Part shown: piece after piece, positions 38,161-47,996 of the stretch
How positions within the stretch are numbered: the first letter of the stretch is position 1
Layout of the letters: each line of letters starts with the position of its first letter
Assembly (NCBI GenBank): GCA_013415235.1
Contig: JACBYF010000005.1
Span: 29,700-93,699 of the forward strand
DNA from: Gemelliphila palaticanis
Lineage (GTDB): Bacteria; Bacillota; Bacilli; Staphylococcales; Gemellaceae
Direction: 5' to 3'
DNA: 64,000 nucleotides
The notes under the pieces: model-generated
What the model saw: only the letters and a program-made list of their open reading frames with translations
Database searches by the model: none
Told to the model about the DNA's origin: nothing
Translations under genes and position numbers: made by a program

Positions 38161-38601
38161 ATGAAATTACATGAATTACAACCAGTTGAAGGTTCTCGTA
38201 AAGAACGTAACAGAGTAGGTCGTGGTATTGGATCAGGTAACGGTAAAACAAGTGGACGTGGTCACAAAGGACAAAAAGCACGTAGTGGTGGAGGAGTTCG
38301 TCCAGGATTTGAAGGGGGACAAAACCCACTATTCAGACGTATTCCAAAACGTGGATTTAATAACGTAAATAGAAAAGATTACGCTCTTGTTAATCTATCA
38401 GATTTAAACAAATTTGAAGATGGTTCAGTAGTAACGCCAGCAGCTTTACTAGAAGCTAAAGTTATTAGAAAAGAACTTTCAGGTGTTAAAGTATTAGCTA
38501 CAGGTAAGTTAGAGAAAAAACTAACAGTACAAGCTCATAAATTCTCATCTTCAGCAAAAGAAGCTATTGAAGCAGCTGGAGGAGTTTGCGAGGTGCTATA
38601 A
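38161..38601 (+). CDS. rplO: 50S ribosomal protein L15
   Basis: 146 aa with the Gly/Arg-rich N-terminal arm ([20 protein letters not shown]) and core [26 protein letters not shown] precedes. Three nt before secY. Confidence 0.98.
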   Translation: MKLHELQPVEGSRKERNRVGRGIGSGNGKTSGRGHKGQKARSGGGVRPGFEGGQNPLFRRIPKRGFNNVNRKDYALVNLSDLNKFEDGSVVTPAALLEAKVIRKELSGVKVLATGKLEKKLTVQAHKFSSSAKEAIEAAGGVCEVL

Positions 38602-38604
38602 TCA

Positions 38605-39903
38605 ATGATTAAAGCATTTATAAACTTATTTAAAGTAAAAGAAACAAGAAATAAAATACTCTTTACATTTTTTATAATAGCACTTTTTAGAATAGGATCA
38701 TTTTTACCGGTTCCTGGTGTAGATGCTGACGTTCTAAAAGCAGAAGATTCAGGTATATTTAATATATTCAATACATTTGCAGGAGGAGCTTTACAACAAT
38801 TTTCTATTTTCGCAATGGGAATTATGCCCTATATTACGGCATCTATTGTAATTCAACTTATGCAAATGGATGTTATACCTACATTAACTGAGTGGTCAAA
38901 ACAAGGAGAAGTAGGACAGAAAAAAACACAAAAATTAACTAGAGTATTGGCTATAGTATTAGCATTTGTACAATCATTAGTTATGTCTTATGGTTTTAAC
39001 AATGCTTATAGTGGTCTTATAAAAGATACTTCTATATTAGGATTTATTGCAGTAGCAATAGTTCTTACTGCTGGAACAGCTTTACTACTTTGGATGGGAG
39101 ATTTAGTTAGCCAATACGGAGTAGGAAATGGAGTTTCTATTATAATTCTAGGTGGTATTATTGCTAGATTACCTGAAGGATTCATACAGGTTTATGAGTC
39201 ACAAATTAAAGTAGCAGAGAATTTAACTTTAGCATTATTAAAAATTGCTATAGTATTAATTATAGTTATAGGTATAATAATGAGCGTTGTTTATATGCAA
39301 GAAGCACTTAGAAAGATACCTATACAATATTCTCAAGCAAGTGCTGGTAGAAAAATGTTAGGAGCTAGATCAACATTTTTACCATTAAAAATAAATGGAG
39401 CAGGAGTTATTCCAGTTATTTTTGCAGTAGCATTTTTACAACTTCCGCAAACCTTAACTATATTTTGGAATAATGAAACTGTAAAAAAGATAGCAAGTTA
39501 TTTAAGTTTTAGTCATTGGTTAGGTATGACAATTTATGTAGCATTAATAATTGCTTTTGCATATTTTTATGTAATGGTACAAGTCAATCCAGAAAAAATG
39601 GCTGACAATTTAAAAAAACAAGGAAGTTTTATACCGGGTATCAGACCAGGTAAAAACACAGAAAAATATATTACAAAAGTTCTATATAGATTAACTTTTG
39701 TTGGTTCTATATTTTTAGCAGCTATAGCTGTCCTTCCTACAATTTTTACTGCAATAGCAAAATTACCTACATCTGTTCAGATTGGTGGTACTAGTTTATT
39801 AATTGTAGTAAGTGTTGCTTTAGAAACTGTAAAACAACTAAATACTCAATTAACAGAAAGACACTATAGTGGATTTATGAAAAATAGAGGACGTAGGAGG
39901 TAA
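38605..39903 (+). CDS. secY: Protein translocase subunit SecY
   Basis: 432 aa, ten membrane helices forming the secretion channel. Helix 2/plug region GALQQFSIFAMGIMPYITAS and the cytosolic loop Arg in GIRPGKNTEKYI, needed for SecA/ribosome contact, are present. The spacing to rplO is 3 nt, so translation is coupled. Confidence 0.98.
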   Translation: MIKAFINLFKVKETRNKILFTFFIIALFRIGSFLPVPGVDADVLKAEDSGIFNIFNTFAGGALQQFSIFAMGIMPYITASIVIQLMQMDVIPTLTEWSKQGEVGQKKTQKLTRVLAIVLAFVQSLVMSYGFNNAYSGLIKDTSILGFIAVAIVLTAGTALLLWMGDLVSQYGVGNGVSIIILGGIIARLPEGFIQVYESQIKVAENLTLALLKIAIVLIIVIGIIMSVVYMQEALRKIPIQYSQASAGRKMLGARSTFLPLKINGAGVIPVIFAVAFLQLPQTLTIFWNNETVKKIASYLSFSHWLGMTIYVALIIAFAYFYVMVQVNPEKMADNLKKQGSFIPGIRPGKNTEKYITKVLYRLTFVGSIFLAAIAVLPTIFTAIAKLPTSVQIGGTSLLIVVSVALETVKQLNTQLTERHYSGFMKNRGRRR

Positions 39904-40563
<660 letters not shown>

Positions 40564-40578
40564 TCAGGGAGGAACAAT

Positions 40579-40794
40579 ATGGCAAAAGATGTCATTGAAG
40601 TAGAAGGCTTAGTAGTAGAAAATTTGCCTAATGCAATGTTTAAAGTAGAATTAGAAAACGGTCATATTATTTTAGCTCATGTTTCTGGGAAAATTAGAAT
40701 GAACTATATAAGAATTTTACCTGGAGATAAAGTTACAGTTGAAATGAGTCCGTATGACCTAACAAAAGGTAGAATAACTTATAGGTTCAAGTAG
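40579..40794 (+). CDS. infA: Translation initiation factor IF-1
   Basis: 71 aa OB-fold protein ([39 protein letters not shown]). GGGAGGA precedes the ATG. Confidence 0.98.
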   Translation: MAKDVIEVEGLVVENLPNAMFKVELENGHIILAHVSGKIRMNYIRILPGDKVTVEMSPYDLTKGRITYRFK

Positions 40795-40820
40795 GTTATA
40801 AACTCAAGGAGGAGATAACG

Positions 40821-40934
40821 ATGAAAGTAAGACCATCAGTTAAGAAAATCTGTGACAAATGTAAAGTAATTCGTCGTGGTGGTAAAGTATTAGTTATTTG
40901 CGAAAACGCAAAACACAAACAAAAACAAGGATAA
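40821..40934 (+). CDS. rpmJ: 50S ribosomal protein L36, zinc-binding (C+) form
   Basis: 37 aa ([19 protein letters not shown]). Zinc ligands Cys11, Cys14, Cys27 and His32 are all present. It contrasts with the zinc-free S14 in the same operon. Strong AAGGAGGAG upstream. Confidence 0.97.
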   Translation: MKVRPSVKKICDKCKVIRRGGKVLVICENAKHKQKQG

Positions 40935-40951
40935 TAGGAGGTGCAAAATAA

Positions 40952-41317
40952 ATGGCACGTATCGCAGGTGTTGATATACCTCGTGAGAAACGAGTAGTAA
41001 TATCATTAACATATGTATATGGTATAGGTTTAAAAACTTCTCAAAAAATCTTAGCAGAAGCAGGAGTTTCTGAAGATACAAGAGTAAAAGATTTAACAGG
41101 TGAACAATTAGATAAAATCCGTGAGATAGTAGATAACTACAAAACAGAAGGTGATTTACGTCGTGAAGTATCATTAAATATTAAGCGTTTAATGGAAATC
41201 GGATGTTTCAGAGGAATTCGTCACCGTCGTGGACTTCCAGTTCGTGGACAAAACACTAAGAATAATGCACGTACAAGAAAAGGTCCTAAAAAGACTGTAG
41301 CGAACAAGAAAAAATAA
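40952..41317 (+). CDS. rpsM: 30S ribosomal protein S13
   Basis: 121 aa ([40 protein letters not shown]). Head protein bridging to L5. AGGAGGTG precedes. Confidence 0.98.
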   Translation: MARIAGVDIPREKRVVISLTYVYGIGLKTSQKILAEAGVSEDTRVKDLTGEQLDKIREIVDNYKTEGDLRREVSLNIKRLMEIGCFRGIRHRRGLPVRGQNTKNNARTRKGPKKTVANKKK

Positions 41318-41342
41318 TTAGGATAGGAGGAGAACTAACACT

Positions 41343-41732
41343 ATGGCTCGTAAACAACAATCACGTAAACGTCGTGTGAAAAAAAATATACAAAATGGTG
41401 TAGCACACATTCGTTCAACATTTAATAACTCAATAGTAACAATTACAGATGAGCATGGTAATGCAGTATCATGGTCAAGTGCAGGAGCATTAGGATTCAA
41501 AGGATCTAGAAAATCAACTCCATTCGCAGCTCAAATGGCAAGTGAAGCAGCAGCTAAACAAGCTATGGAACACGGAATGAAATATGTAGATGTAACAGTA
41601 AAAGGTCCTGGTGCAGGGCGTGAAGCAGCTATTCGTGCTTTACAATCAGCAGGATTAGAAGTAACATCTATCAAAGACGTTACACCAGTTCCACATAACG
41701 GTTGCCGTCCACCTAAACGTCGTCGTGTATAA
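41343..41732 (+). CDS. rpsK: 30S ribosomal protein S11
   Basis: 129 aa ([33 protein letters not shown] at the C-terminus). Platform protein. GGAGGAG precedes. Confidence 0.98.
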   Translation: MARKQQSRKRRVKKNIQNGVAHIRSTFNNSIVTITDEHGNAVSWSSAGALGFKGSRKSTPFAAQMASEAAAKQAMEHGMKYVDVTVKGPGAGREAAIRALQSAGLEVTSIKDVTPVPHNGCRPPKRRRV

Positions 41733-41769
41733 TAAAGTATATAGACAAATTTAGAGGGGGTTTAACATA

Positions 41770-42711
41770 ATGTTAGCAATAGAAAAACCAAAGATACAAA
41801 TCGTTGAATTGTCAGATAACGGAAAATTCGGTCGCTTTGTAGTAGAACCATTAGAACGTGGTTACGGAACTACATTAGGTAATTCATTGAGAAGAATGTT
41901 AATCTCATCATTACCAGGTGCAGCAGCTAGAAGTATAGATATAACAGGGGTACAGCATGAATTTTCAGCAGTACCAGGAGTAGTAGAAGACGTTACAGAA
42001 ATAATAATGAACGTTAAAAATATAGCTTTTGGATTACATACTGAAGAAGAAAAAGTTGTATCAATTAATGTAAAAGGTCCTAAAGTAGTTACAGCAGAAG
42101 ATATAGTATTTGATTCAGATGTTGAAATATTCAATAAAGATCAACATATAGCTACTGTAGCAGAAGGTGGACATTTTGAAATGTTAATATACGTAGGTAA
42201 AGGAAGAGGATTTGTTCCCGCAGAAGGAAATAAACGCCGTGATTTACCTATAGGTGTAATACCAATAGATTCTATTTATACACCTGTTGAAAAAGTTAAC
42301 TACACAGTTGAAAAAACTAGGGTAGGTCAAAGTACAGACTTTGATAAACTTGTAATGGAAGTACATACAAATGGAACTATACAAGCTCAAGATGCTCTAG
42401 GATTGGCTTCAAAAATATTGATTTCACACTTAGAGTTATTTATGGAGATGTCAGAAGAGGCAATAAATGCAAGCGTATTAGTTGCTCAAGAGGAAGATCA
42501 AGCAGGTCAAACTTTAGATATGACAATAGAAGAACTAGATTTATCTGTTCGTAGTTATAATTGCTTAAAACGTGCAGGAATAAATACAGTTCAAGAACTT
42601 GCTAATAAATCAGAGCAAGAAATGAGTAAAGTACGTAATCTAGGAAGAAAATCACTAGAAGAAGTACGTATTAAATTAAAAGATTTAAACTTAGGTTTTA
42701 GAGAAGATTAA
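41770..42711 (+). CDS. rpoA: RNA polymerase alpha subunit
   Basis: 313 aa. N-terminal assembly domain ([20 protein letters not shown]), linker near 230-245, and C-terminal DNA-binding domain ([35 protein letters not shown]). GAGGGGG precedes. Confidence 0.98.
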   Translation: MLAIEKPKIQIVELSDNGKFGRFVVEPLERGYGTTLGNSLRRMLISSLPGAAARSIDITGVQHEFSAVPGVVEDVTEIIMNVKNIAFGLHTEEEKVVSINVKGPKVVTAEDIVFDSDVEIFNKDQHIATVAEGGHFEMLIYVGKGRGFVPAEGNKRRDLPIGVIPIDSIYTPVEKVNYTVEKTRVGQSTDFDKLVMEVHTNGTIQAQDALGLASKILISHLELFMEMSEEAINASVLVAQEEDQAGQTLDMTIEELDLSVRSYNCLKRAGINTVQELANKSEQEMSKVRNLGRKSLEEVRIKLKDLNLGFRED

Positions 42712-42726
42712 TAAGGAGGTAGACTA

Positions 42727-43095
42727 ATGGGTTACAGAAAATTAGGACGTACATCAGCTCACCGTAAAGCAATGTTAAGAAACTTAGTAACAGCTCTAAT
42801 AGTTCATGGAAGAATTGAAACTACAGTAACAAGAGCTAAAGAAGTTCGTTCATTAGCAGAAAAAATGATAACATTTGGTAAAAAAGGTGACTTATCAGCA
42901 AGAAGAAATGCAGCTAGATTTATGCAACCAGTAGCAGTAAAAACTGCAGAAGGTGACAGCCAATTAGCTCTTAAAAAATTATTTGAAGAAGTAGCACCAA
43001 AATATGCAGACCGTAACGGTGGATACACTCGTATTCTACGTGTAGGACCACGTCGTGGTGATGGAGCAGAAACAGCTATTATTGAATTAGTTTAA
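42727..43095 (+). CDS. rplQ: 50S ribosomal protein L17
   Basis: 122 aa ([20 protein letters not shown]). Last gene of the operon; AAGGAGG upstream. The transcript then enters a G-free tract and a structured region before the first good terminator, about 220 nt downstream. Confidence 0.98.
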   Translation: MGYRKLGRTSAHRKAMLRNLVTALIVHGRIETTVTRAKEVRSLAEKMITFGKKGDLSARRNAARFMQPVAVKTAEGDSQLALKKLFEEVAPKYADRNGGYTRILRVGPRRGDGAETAIIELV

Positions 43096-43186
43096 TATAT
43101 AAATTTTTCATACAACAATAACATACTACATACACACACATAATACAACAATCAACATACAACAACAAATTATTAAACTAAATTTT
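43091..43186 (+). other. 96-nt tract without a single G after rplQ
   Basis: From just inside the rplQ stop to 43186 the plus strand has no G at all, with many ACA/ATACA words (CATACAACAATAACATAC, TACACACACATAATACAAC). Such RNA is nearly unable to fold. No G means no usual -35 TTGACA or extended -10, so a plus-strand promoter inside is unlikely. Confidence 0.9.
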
Positions 43187-43349
43187 GTTGGTCAAAAGAG
43201 TGCTTGAAATGCGTAGGTGCGCCTACGTCGTCTAGCTCTAATTAGTATCCTAGCCTAGTACTAGGTTTAGGATACACTTTTGTCCCACAATTCAAAGGAA
43301 ATTCTAATTATACTTTAAAAGATTACATGGCATGTAGTCTTTTTTATTT
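43185..43349 (+). ncRNA. Candidate structured RNA / 3' UTR element ending in a terminator
   Basis: A closing helix is formed by TTGTTGG and CAAAAG-GTG (43185-43202) with CACTTTTG and CCCACAA (43275-43290). Inside lie a tetraloop hairpin CGTAGG-TGCG-CCTACG (43212-43227) and a hairpin GTATCCTA/TAGGATAC (43245-43275) with inner CCTAGTACTAGG. A terminator follows (43317-43349). No coding frame is evident. I do not recognise the family. It is probably released from, or part of, the S10 operon transcript. Confidence 0.5.
43317..43349 (+). terminator. Terminator of the S10-spc-alpha transcript
   Basis: AAAAGATTACATG (43317-43329) pairs with CATGTAGTCTTTT (43331-43343; one G.T pair), followed by more T. 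Confidence 0.85.
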
Positions 43350-43390
43350 TGCTCTAAGTCAAATACGGGGCATGGAGATAAAATGAGATA

Positions 43391-43428
43391 AATAACTAAG
43401 CGGCAAATTGCTGTTTAGTTATTTTTTT
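43391..43428. terminator. Hairpin with T run overlapping the transposase remnant stop
   Basis: AATAACTAA ... TTAGTTATT with inner GC pairing and seven T on the plus strand. It covers the end of the ISL3 remnant, reading on the minus strand. Confidence 0.65.
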
Positions 43429-43608
43429 ATCAACCAAATCTCCAATAACTTTACGATCAGAGACAAATAATCTAAAAACAACTAAAATACGTAATCTAAA
43501 ATTATAAAAGCTACGGTAACCATAAGAGATCCTTTTAAGAACCTTAACTTTATTATTAATAACTTCTAAAGAACCATTAGAAATAAAATATTTAACTTTA
43601 TTGATTTT
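43396..43608 (-). pseudogene. ISL3-family transposase, C-terminal remnant
   Basis: 71 codons in frame on the minus strand, ending at TAG. The text SNGSLEVINNKVKVLKRISY followed by GYRSFYNFRLRILVV matches the C-terminal hallmark of ISL3-type transposases (family pattern NGxxExxNNKIKxIKRxxxGYRNxxNFxxRI). An in-frame stop lies directly upstream at 43609-43611, and no N-terminal part or inverted repeat is found. A decayed fragment at the junction between the ribosomal operon and the polysaccharide locus. Confidence 0.85.
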
Positions 43609-43818
43609 CTAGGAAATAATGGATATACTAATATATTTTTATTGTTAGAGTTTTTAAATAGATTTTTATTATAGTATTATTATAGAATAATATTTAAAGT
43701 TTCGTAAAAATAAAACATAAATTCTGCTTATGTCTATTCTAAAAAAATAAAAAATATGATAAAATATTAGTGTTCATTTTTAATATAACAATTAAAAAAA
43801 CTTGAACAAGGAGGTATT
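43609..43818. other. AT-rich upstream region of the polysaccharide locus
   Basis: 210 bp without a coding frame. It holds an extended -10 (TG-A-TAAAAT, 43757-43765) that probably drives the licC-licA fusion gene, and nothing else that I recognise. Confidence 0.5.
43757..43765 (+). promoter_or_regulatory. Extended -10 promoter of the lic operon
   Basis: TGATAAAAT, 54 nt before the ATG; no clear -35. Confidence 0.4.
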
Positions 43819-45585
43819 ATGTTAAATTTATCTCAATTTAATGTGTTAAAAAATTTAAAAATAAAGAAATATACTCAAAGAGAATTATCAAAAGATTTAA
43901 ATATATCATTAGGAAAAGTTAATTCAATTATTACATATTTAAAAGATAAAAAATATATAGATTTAAACTTGAATATTACAGGATTAGGATTAGATAAATT
44001 AAATTATTATAAAGTTAATAATGCAGTTATACTTGCTGCGGGTATGAGTAGTAGGTTTGTTCCATTATCTTATGAGAAGCCTAAAGGTTTATTAAAAGTT
44101 AAAGGAGAACTTTTAATAGAAAGACAAATAAAACAATTAAAAGAAAAGGGAATAGATGATATTACACTAGTTGTAGGGTATATGAAAGAAAAAATGTTTT
44201 ATTTATCTGAAAAATACAATGTAAATATCATAGTTAATGAAAATTACCATAAATATAATAATACATCTTCTATGATTTTAGTAAAGGATATATTAAAAAA
44301 TACCTATATATGCTCATCAGATAATTACTTTGTAGAAAATCCTTTTGAGGAATATGTTTATCAAGGATACTATTCTTGTGTGTTTGAAGAAGGAGATACT
44401 AAAGAGTATTGTGTTGAGTTTGATAATAAAGATATAATAAAAAAAGTTTCTATTGGTGGTAAAGACTCTTGGGTTATGTTGGGGCATGTTTATTTCGACA
44501 AAAATTTCAGTTCAAAATTTTCGGAAATACTAGAATATAATTATAATAATATTTCATCAACCAAAGAAAAGCTTTGGGAAGATGTATATATAGAAAATAT
44601 AGGAAAGTTAAATTTAATTATAAAAAAGTATGACAGTAATATTATAAAAGAGTTTGATTCTCTTGAAGATTTGAGATTATTTGATGAAAAGTATGTAAAA
44701 AATGCAGATTCAAGTATTTTTAAAAATATATCAAGAATATTAGACTGTAAAGATAGTGATATATACGAAATATTGCCTATAAAAGAAGGTATGACAAACA
44801 CATCTTTTAGTTTTATGTGTAAAAACATAAAATATGTATATAGACATCCTGGAGTTGGCACAGAAGAGTATATTAATAGAGCCAGTGAAGCAGCTTCTAT
44901 GAGTGTAGCTAAAGAGTTAGGTTTAGATGATACTATAATTTATATAGATGAAATAGAAGGTTGGAAGTTATCATATTTTGTTGAAGACGTAGTATCTCTT
45001 GATTATAGAAATGACAAACATGTTGATAAAGCATTAAATATGTTAAAAATACTACACACTAGTAACAAAAAAACTAAATATGAGTTTAATATTTGGAATG
45101 AAATAGAAAAGTTCAAAAATAAATTGGATAAAATAAATAGGAGTGATTTCGAAGATATGAGCCATCTTATGTCGATATATGATTCACTTAGATTTCATTT
45201 AAATAACGATAACTTCGATAAGTGTTTGTGTCATGGGGATAGTTATGCTCCTAATTTTTTAATAGATAAAAATTTTAAAATGTATTTAATAGATTGGGAA
45301 TACTCTGGAATGGCTGATCCTGCTTCTGACTTAGGAACATTTATTGCTTGTTCCGATTACACATTAGAGGAAGCAATAAATGTTATAGAAAAATATTTTG
45401 GTAGAGAATGCAGTGAAAAAGAGATTAGACATTATTTAGGATACATTTCTGTAATATCATTTTACTGGTTTTTATGGGCTTTAAATCAAGAAAGTAAAGG
45501 TAAAATAGTCGGAGAATATACGTATATTTGGTACAAATATACAAAATTATATGGAAAAAAATCATTAGATTTATATAAAAATTAA
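43819..45585 (+). CDS. Fusion: winged HTH + CTP:phosphocholine cytidylyltransferase + choline kinase (LicC-LicA type)
   Basis: 588 aa, three parts. Residues 1-60 form a winged helix-turn-helix (YTQRELSKDLNISLGKVNSI). Residues 67-300 form a LicC-like nucleotidyltransferase (AVILAAGMSSRFVPLSYEKP, GELLIERQIKQL, SSDNYFVENPF). Residues 310-588 form a choline/ethanolamine kinase with His472-Gly-Asp474 in CHGDSYAPNFL and Asp492 in YLIDWEYSG. It should phosphorylate choline and activate it as CDP-choline. In Haemophilus and pneumococcus licA and licC are separate, and neither has the HTH. AAGGAGG precedes the ATG. The transporter genes follow directly. Confidence 0.88.
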   Translation: MLNLSQFNVLKNLKIKKYTQRELSKDLNISLGKVNSIITYLKDKKYIDLNLNITGLGLDKLNYYKVNNAVILAAGMSSRFVPLSYEKPKGLLKVKGELLIERQIKQLKEKGIDDITLVVGYMKEKMFYLSEKYNVNIIVNENYHKYNNTSSMILVKDILKNTYICSSDNYFVENPFEEYVYQGYYSCVFEEGDTKEYCVEFDNKDIIKKVSIGGKDSWVMLGHVYFDKNFSSKFSEILEYNYNNISSTKEKLWEDVYIENIGKLNLIIKKYDSNIIKEFDSLEDLRLFDEKYVKNADSSIFKNISRILDCKDSDIYEILPIKEGMTNTSFSFMCKNIKYVYRHPGVGTEEYINRASEAASMSVAKELGLDDTIIYIDEIEGWKLSYFVEDVVSLDYRNDKHVDKALNMLKILHTSNKKTKYEFNIWNEIEKFKNKLDKINRSDFEDMSHLMSIYDSLRFHLNNDNFDKCLCHGDSYAPNFLIDKNFKMYLIDWEYSGMADPASDLGTFIACSDYTLEEAINVIEKYFGRECSEKEIRHYLGYISVISFYWFLWALNQESKGKIVGEYTYIWYKYTKLYGKKSLDLYKN

Positions 45586-45599
45586 TTAGAGGAAATTAT

Positions 45600-45776
45600 A
45601 TGAATAATATAGAGAATATAATATATGATGAAACAAAAAAAAGATTAGATATAATGGATAGTAAAGAGTATGTTTATCCTTCTAAAATAGGTAAAATAGA
45701 TATATTTTTTATAATATTGATAATATTTATTAATTTAATATTTATTATTTTATGTATGTTGGGAGTAATAGTATAA
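45600..45776 (+). CDS. Tiny single-helix membrane protein coupled to the NCS1 permease
   Basis: 58 aa. A charged cytosolic N-terminus (NNIENIIYDETKKRLDIMDS) is followed by one membrane helix (about 33-57, IDIFFIILIIFINLIFIIL). GAGGAAAT lies upstream. Its TAA overlaps the permease ATG (TAATG), so the two are translationally coupled. The arrangement resembles small accessory subunits that precede some sodium/solute symporters. The sequence family is not recognised. Confidence 0.65.
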   Translation: MNNIENIIYDETKKRLDIMDSKEYVYPSKIGKIDIFFIILIIFINLIFIILCMLGVIV

Positions 45777-47182
45777 TGAATAAAAATTATATTCAACAAG
45801 AAACTATAACTGGAGTTGTTCCTGTTTTATCAAATGAAAGAAAGTATTCTTTTATAGATTTATTTTTATCTACAAGCGGTTTTGCTATAGCAACTTGGTG
45901 CTATACACAAGGAGCTTATGTAGCACAGTATCTTTCTTTAAAACAGATGATAATTAATATATTCAGTTTTAATATGATATGGGTATTAATAAGTTGTTTA
46001 CCGGTGTTATTTGCGGTTAGGTACGGAATAGATTTATGGATATGGCTCAGAGCTATACTAGGTATTAGGGGAGTTGCTATAGTTGCTACATTAATAAGTT
46101 TAGCTAACTTTGGATGGTATGCAGTTGCAGCTAATTTATTTTCTTCTTCAATGATAAACCTATTTGGTGTTTTTGGAGTCGAACTGTATAGTAATTTTTG
46201 GAAACCATTTTTAGGATTTTTATGTGTATTTTTAGGAACATTGATTTCTTTAGGTGGACCTGAAATAATAAAATGGACAAATAGATTTTTAGTTGTTGCA
46301 TTATTAATAGTTGGTGTTATAATAGTAATAATTTGTTTTTCTTCAGTTTCTCTTAATAGTATATTATCAGTTAAGCCACCTTTGTCAGATTTAAGTCCTT
46401 TAGAAAGATTTATGATATCAGCTGAAGGTAATGTAGCGTTTGCTTTTTCTTGGTCTACACAAGCATTGGTTTTACCTAGACTTGCTAAAAATGAAAGAGG
46501 AGGATATTGGGCTACGACATTATCATATGGAATTATAGCTCCGTTTTTTATATTATCTGGTGGAATTATGGCTTTGGCTATGTTTGTTAAGTCTGGTATT
46601 TATGAAAGTGATCCTACAGTTATGTTGGTTTCTTTAGGTAGTCCTATTTTATCTTTACTTAGTTTATTGTTAGTTGCATTTGCGAACATAGGTACTCAAG
46701 GTACTGGATCATATGTTAATTGTATGATTATAAAGAGTGGCTTACCTAAGTTAAGCTATAAGTTACTTGTAATGATTTCTATGTTTTATGTAACTGTATT
46801 AACTGTATCAGAATTAGTAGAAAATTATTTTGGAACATTTATATCGATAGCAGCATATATACAAGGTCCTATAATAGGCATGATAGTTGTAGATTACCTT
46901 TTAGTTAGAAAAAGAAAGTTATCACTAAAATCAGCATACTTTATTGATGGAGATACTAAATATAAATTTACTAAAGGTTTTAACCTGGTGGGTATTTTTA
47001 TAATTTTAATAACATTGATAATATCAGTTCTTTTTGTTTATAATCCAATTACAGGAGAGATAAAGAGTAGTATTTTTCTTATTTTGACTGGAAGTGGATT
47101 TACAGCATTATTTGGAGGAATATTATATTATATTTTAACTCTTACAAAATTTAAAAACTATTTACTTAAAGATAAGTATTAG
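45776..47182 (+). CDS. NCS1-type permease, probable choline (or related) importer
   Basis: 468 aa from ATG 45776 (MNKNYIQQETITGV); an upstream in-frame ATG at 45752 lies within the coupled small gene. About 12 membrane helices, with nucleobase:cation symporter-1 features (PVLSNERKYSFIDLFLSTSG at the N-terminus, LANFGWYAVAANLFSSSM). NCS1 members carry nucleobases, allantoin or hydantoins. Between a choline kinase fusion and the polymer genes, it sits where LicB (choline permease) is expected, so choline import is inferred. No licB-like gene is in the window. Confidence 0.8.
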   Translation: MNKNYIQQETITGVVPVLSNERKYSFIDLFLSTSGFAIATWCYTQGAYVAQYLSLKQMIINIFSFNMIWVLISCLPVLFAVRYGIDLWIWLRAILGIRGVAIVATLISLANFGWYAVAANLFSSSMINLFGVFGVELYSNFWKPFLGFLCVFLGTLISLGGPEIIKWTNRFLVVALLIVGVIIVIICFSSVSLNSILSVKPPLSDLSPLERFMISAEGNVAFAFSWSTQALVLPRLAKNERGGYWATTLSYGIIAPFFILSGGIMALAMFVKSGIYESDPTVMLVSLGSPILSLLSLLLVAFANIGTQGTGSYVNCMIIKSGLPKLSYKLLVMISMFYVTVLTVSELVENYFGTFISIAAYIQGPIIGMIVVDYLLVRKRKLSLKSAYFIDGDTKYKFTKGFNLVGIFIILITLIISVLFVYNPITGEIKSSIFLILTGSGFTALFGGILYYILTLTKFKNYLLKDKY

Positions 47183-47188
47183 GTTATT

Positions 47189-47221
47189 AAAGTAGTTAAG
47201 TTTTTCTTAATTACTTTTTTT
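47189..47221 (+). terminator. Terminator after the permease
   Basis: AAAGTAGTTAAG-5-CTTAATTACTTT with one G.T pair, followed by T. Confidence 0.8.
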
Positions 47222-47238
47222 GTTTGAAGATATGTTAT

Positions 47239-47247
47239 AATATAAGT
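47239..47247 (+). promoter_or_regulatory. Extended -10 promoter of priming transferase gene
   Basis: A TATGT-TATAAT stretch about 35-40 nt before the ATG; the TGT just upstream gives an extended -10, with no clear -35. Confidence 0.4.
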
Positions 47248-47277
47248 ATAAATAATTAATTTAAACGGTGTGTTATT

Positions 47278-47967
47278 ATGAATTTTAAAAAATTACAAAA
47301 AAAATTTCAAAACAAAGAAGTAGAGTATTATTATAATATTTTACAACAAAAGCAATATTCATTAATTTCAAAACTGATTTTTGATAGAGTTTTAGCTTTG
47401 GTATTATTAATACTTTTTAGTCCTATATTTATATTTATAGCTATTTGGATAAAGTTAGATAGTGAGGGAGAAATTTTTTATCGTCAAAAAAGAGTTACAA
47501 TATATGGTAAAGAATTTAAAATATTTAAATTTAGAACTATGGTTAAAAATGCAGATAAATTAGGTTCAGCAGTTACCACAAAAGATGATCCACGAATCAG
47601 TAGAGTTGGTAAAAAACTTAGAAAAGTACGTCTAGATGAATTACCACAGTTAATAAATATACTTTTAGGGGACATGAGTTTTGTAGGAACTAGACCAGAA
47701 GTTAGTAAATATGTAGATCAATATGAAGATTATATGTATGCAACTTTATTATTACCAGCCGGAGTAACCTCAACAGCAAGTATAAAATATAAAGATGAAG
47801 ATTTTATTATAGAGAAATTTATATCAGAAGGTATGACAGTAGATGAGGCTTATATACAAAAGGTATTACCAGAAAAGATGAAATACAATATAGAATATCT
47901 AGAAAATTTTAGTTTTAAAAATGATTTAAAAATAATGATAAATACAGTTTTAGAGGTTATAAAATAA
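47278..47967 (+). CDS. Priming sugar-phosphate transferase (WcaJ/WbaP-type)
   Basis: 229 aa. It transfers a sugar-1-phosphate to undecaprenyl phosphate to start a repeat unit. One hydrophobic segment (about 36-57) precedes the catalytic domain: FYRQKRVTIYGKEFKIFKFR, the conserved VRLDELPQLINILLGDMSFV and GTRPEV. It has the short form, lacking the extra N-terminal helices of WbaP. With the DegT aminotransferase downstream, an amino-sugar such as AATGal would be a plausible first sugar, as in pneumococcal teichoic acid; that is inference. Confidence 0.9.
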   Translation: MNFKKLQKKFQNKEVEYYYNILQQKQYSLISKLIFDRVLALVLLILFSPIFIFIAIWIKLDSEGEIFYRQKRVTIYGKEFKIFKFRTMVKNADKLGSAVTTKDDPRISRVGKKLRKVRLDELPQLINILLGDMSFVGTRPEVSKYVDQYEDYMYATLLLPAGVTSTASIKYKDEDFIIEKFISEGMTVDEAYIQKVLPEKMKYNIEYLENFSFKNDLKIMINTVLEVIK

Positions 47968-47996
47968 CCAGCTAATTAAAATTTAAGGAGCTAAAA

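Noticed and set aside
37604..38329. 241-codon open frame on the minus strand across rpsE-rpmD-rplO
   Set aside because: It lies antisense to three certain ribosomal genes, has no ribosome binding site and a low-complexity hydrophobic product; a shadow of codon bias.
43091..43186. G-free ACA-rich tract considered as a CRISPR repeat or tandem repeat
   Set aside because: No regular repeat unit or spacer spacing; only short irregular ACA words. No cas genes in the window.
43185..43300. tRNA, 6S RNA, SRP RNA or tracrRNA identity for the structured element
   Set aside because: No cloverleaf, no SRP Alu/S-domain motifs, no 6S-type bubble that I recognise, no cas9 nearby.
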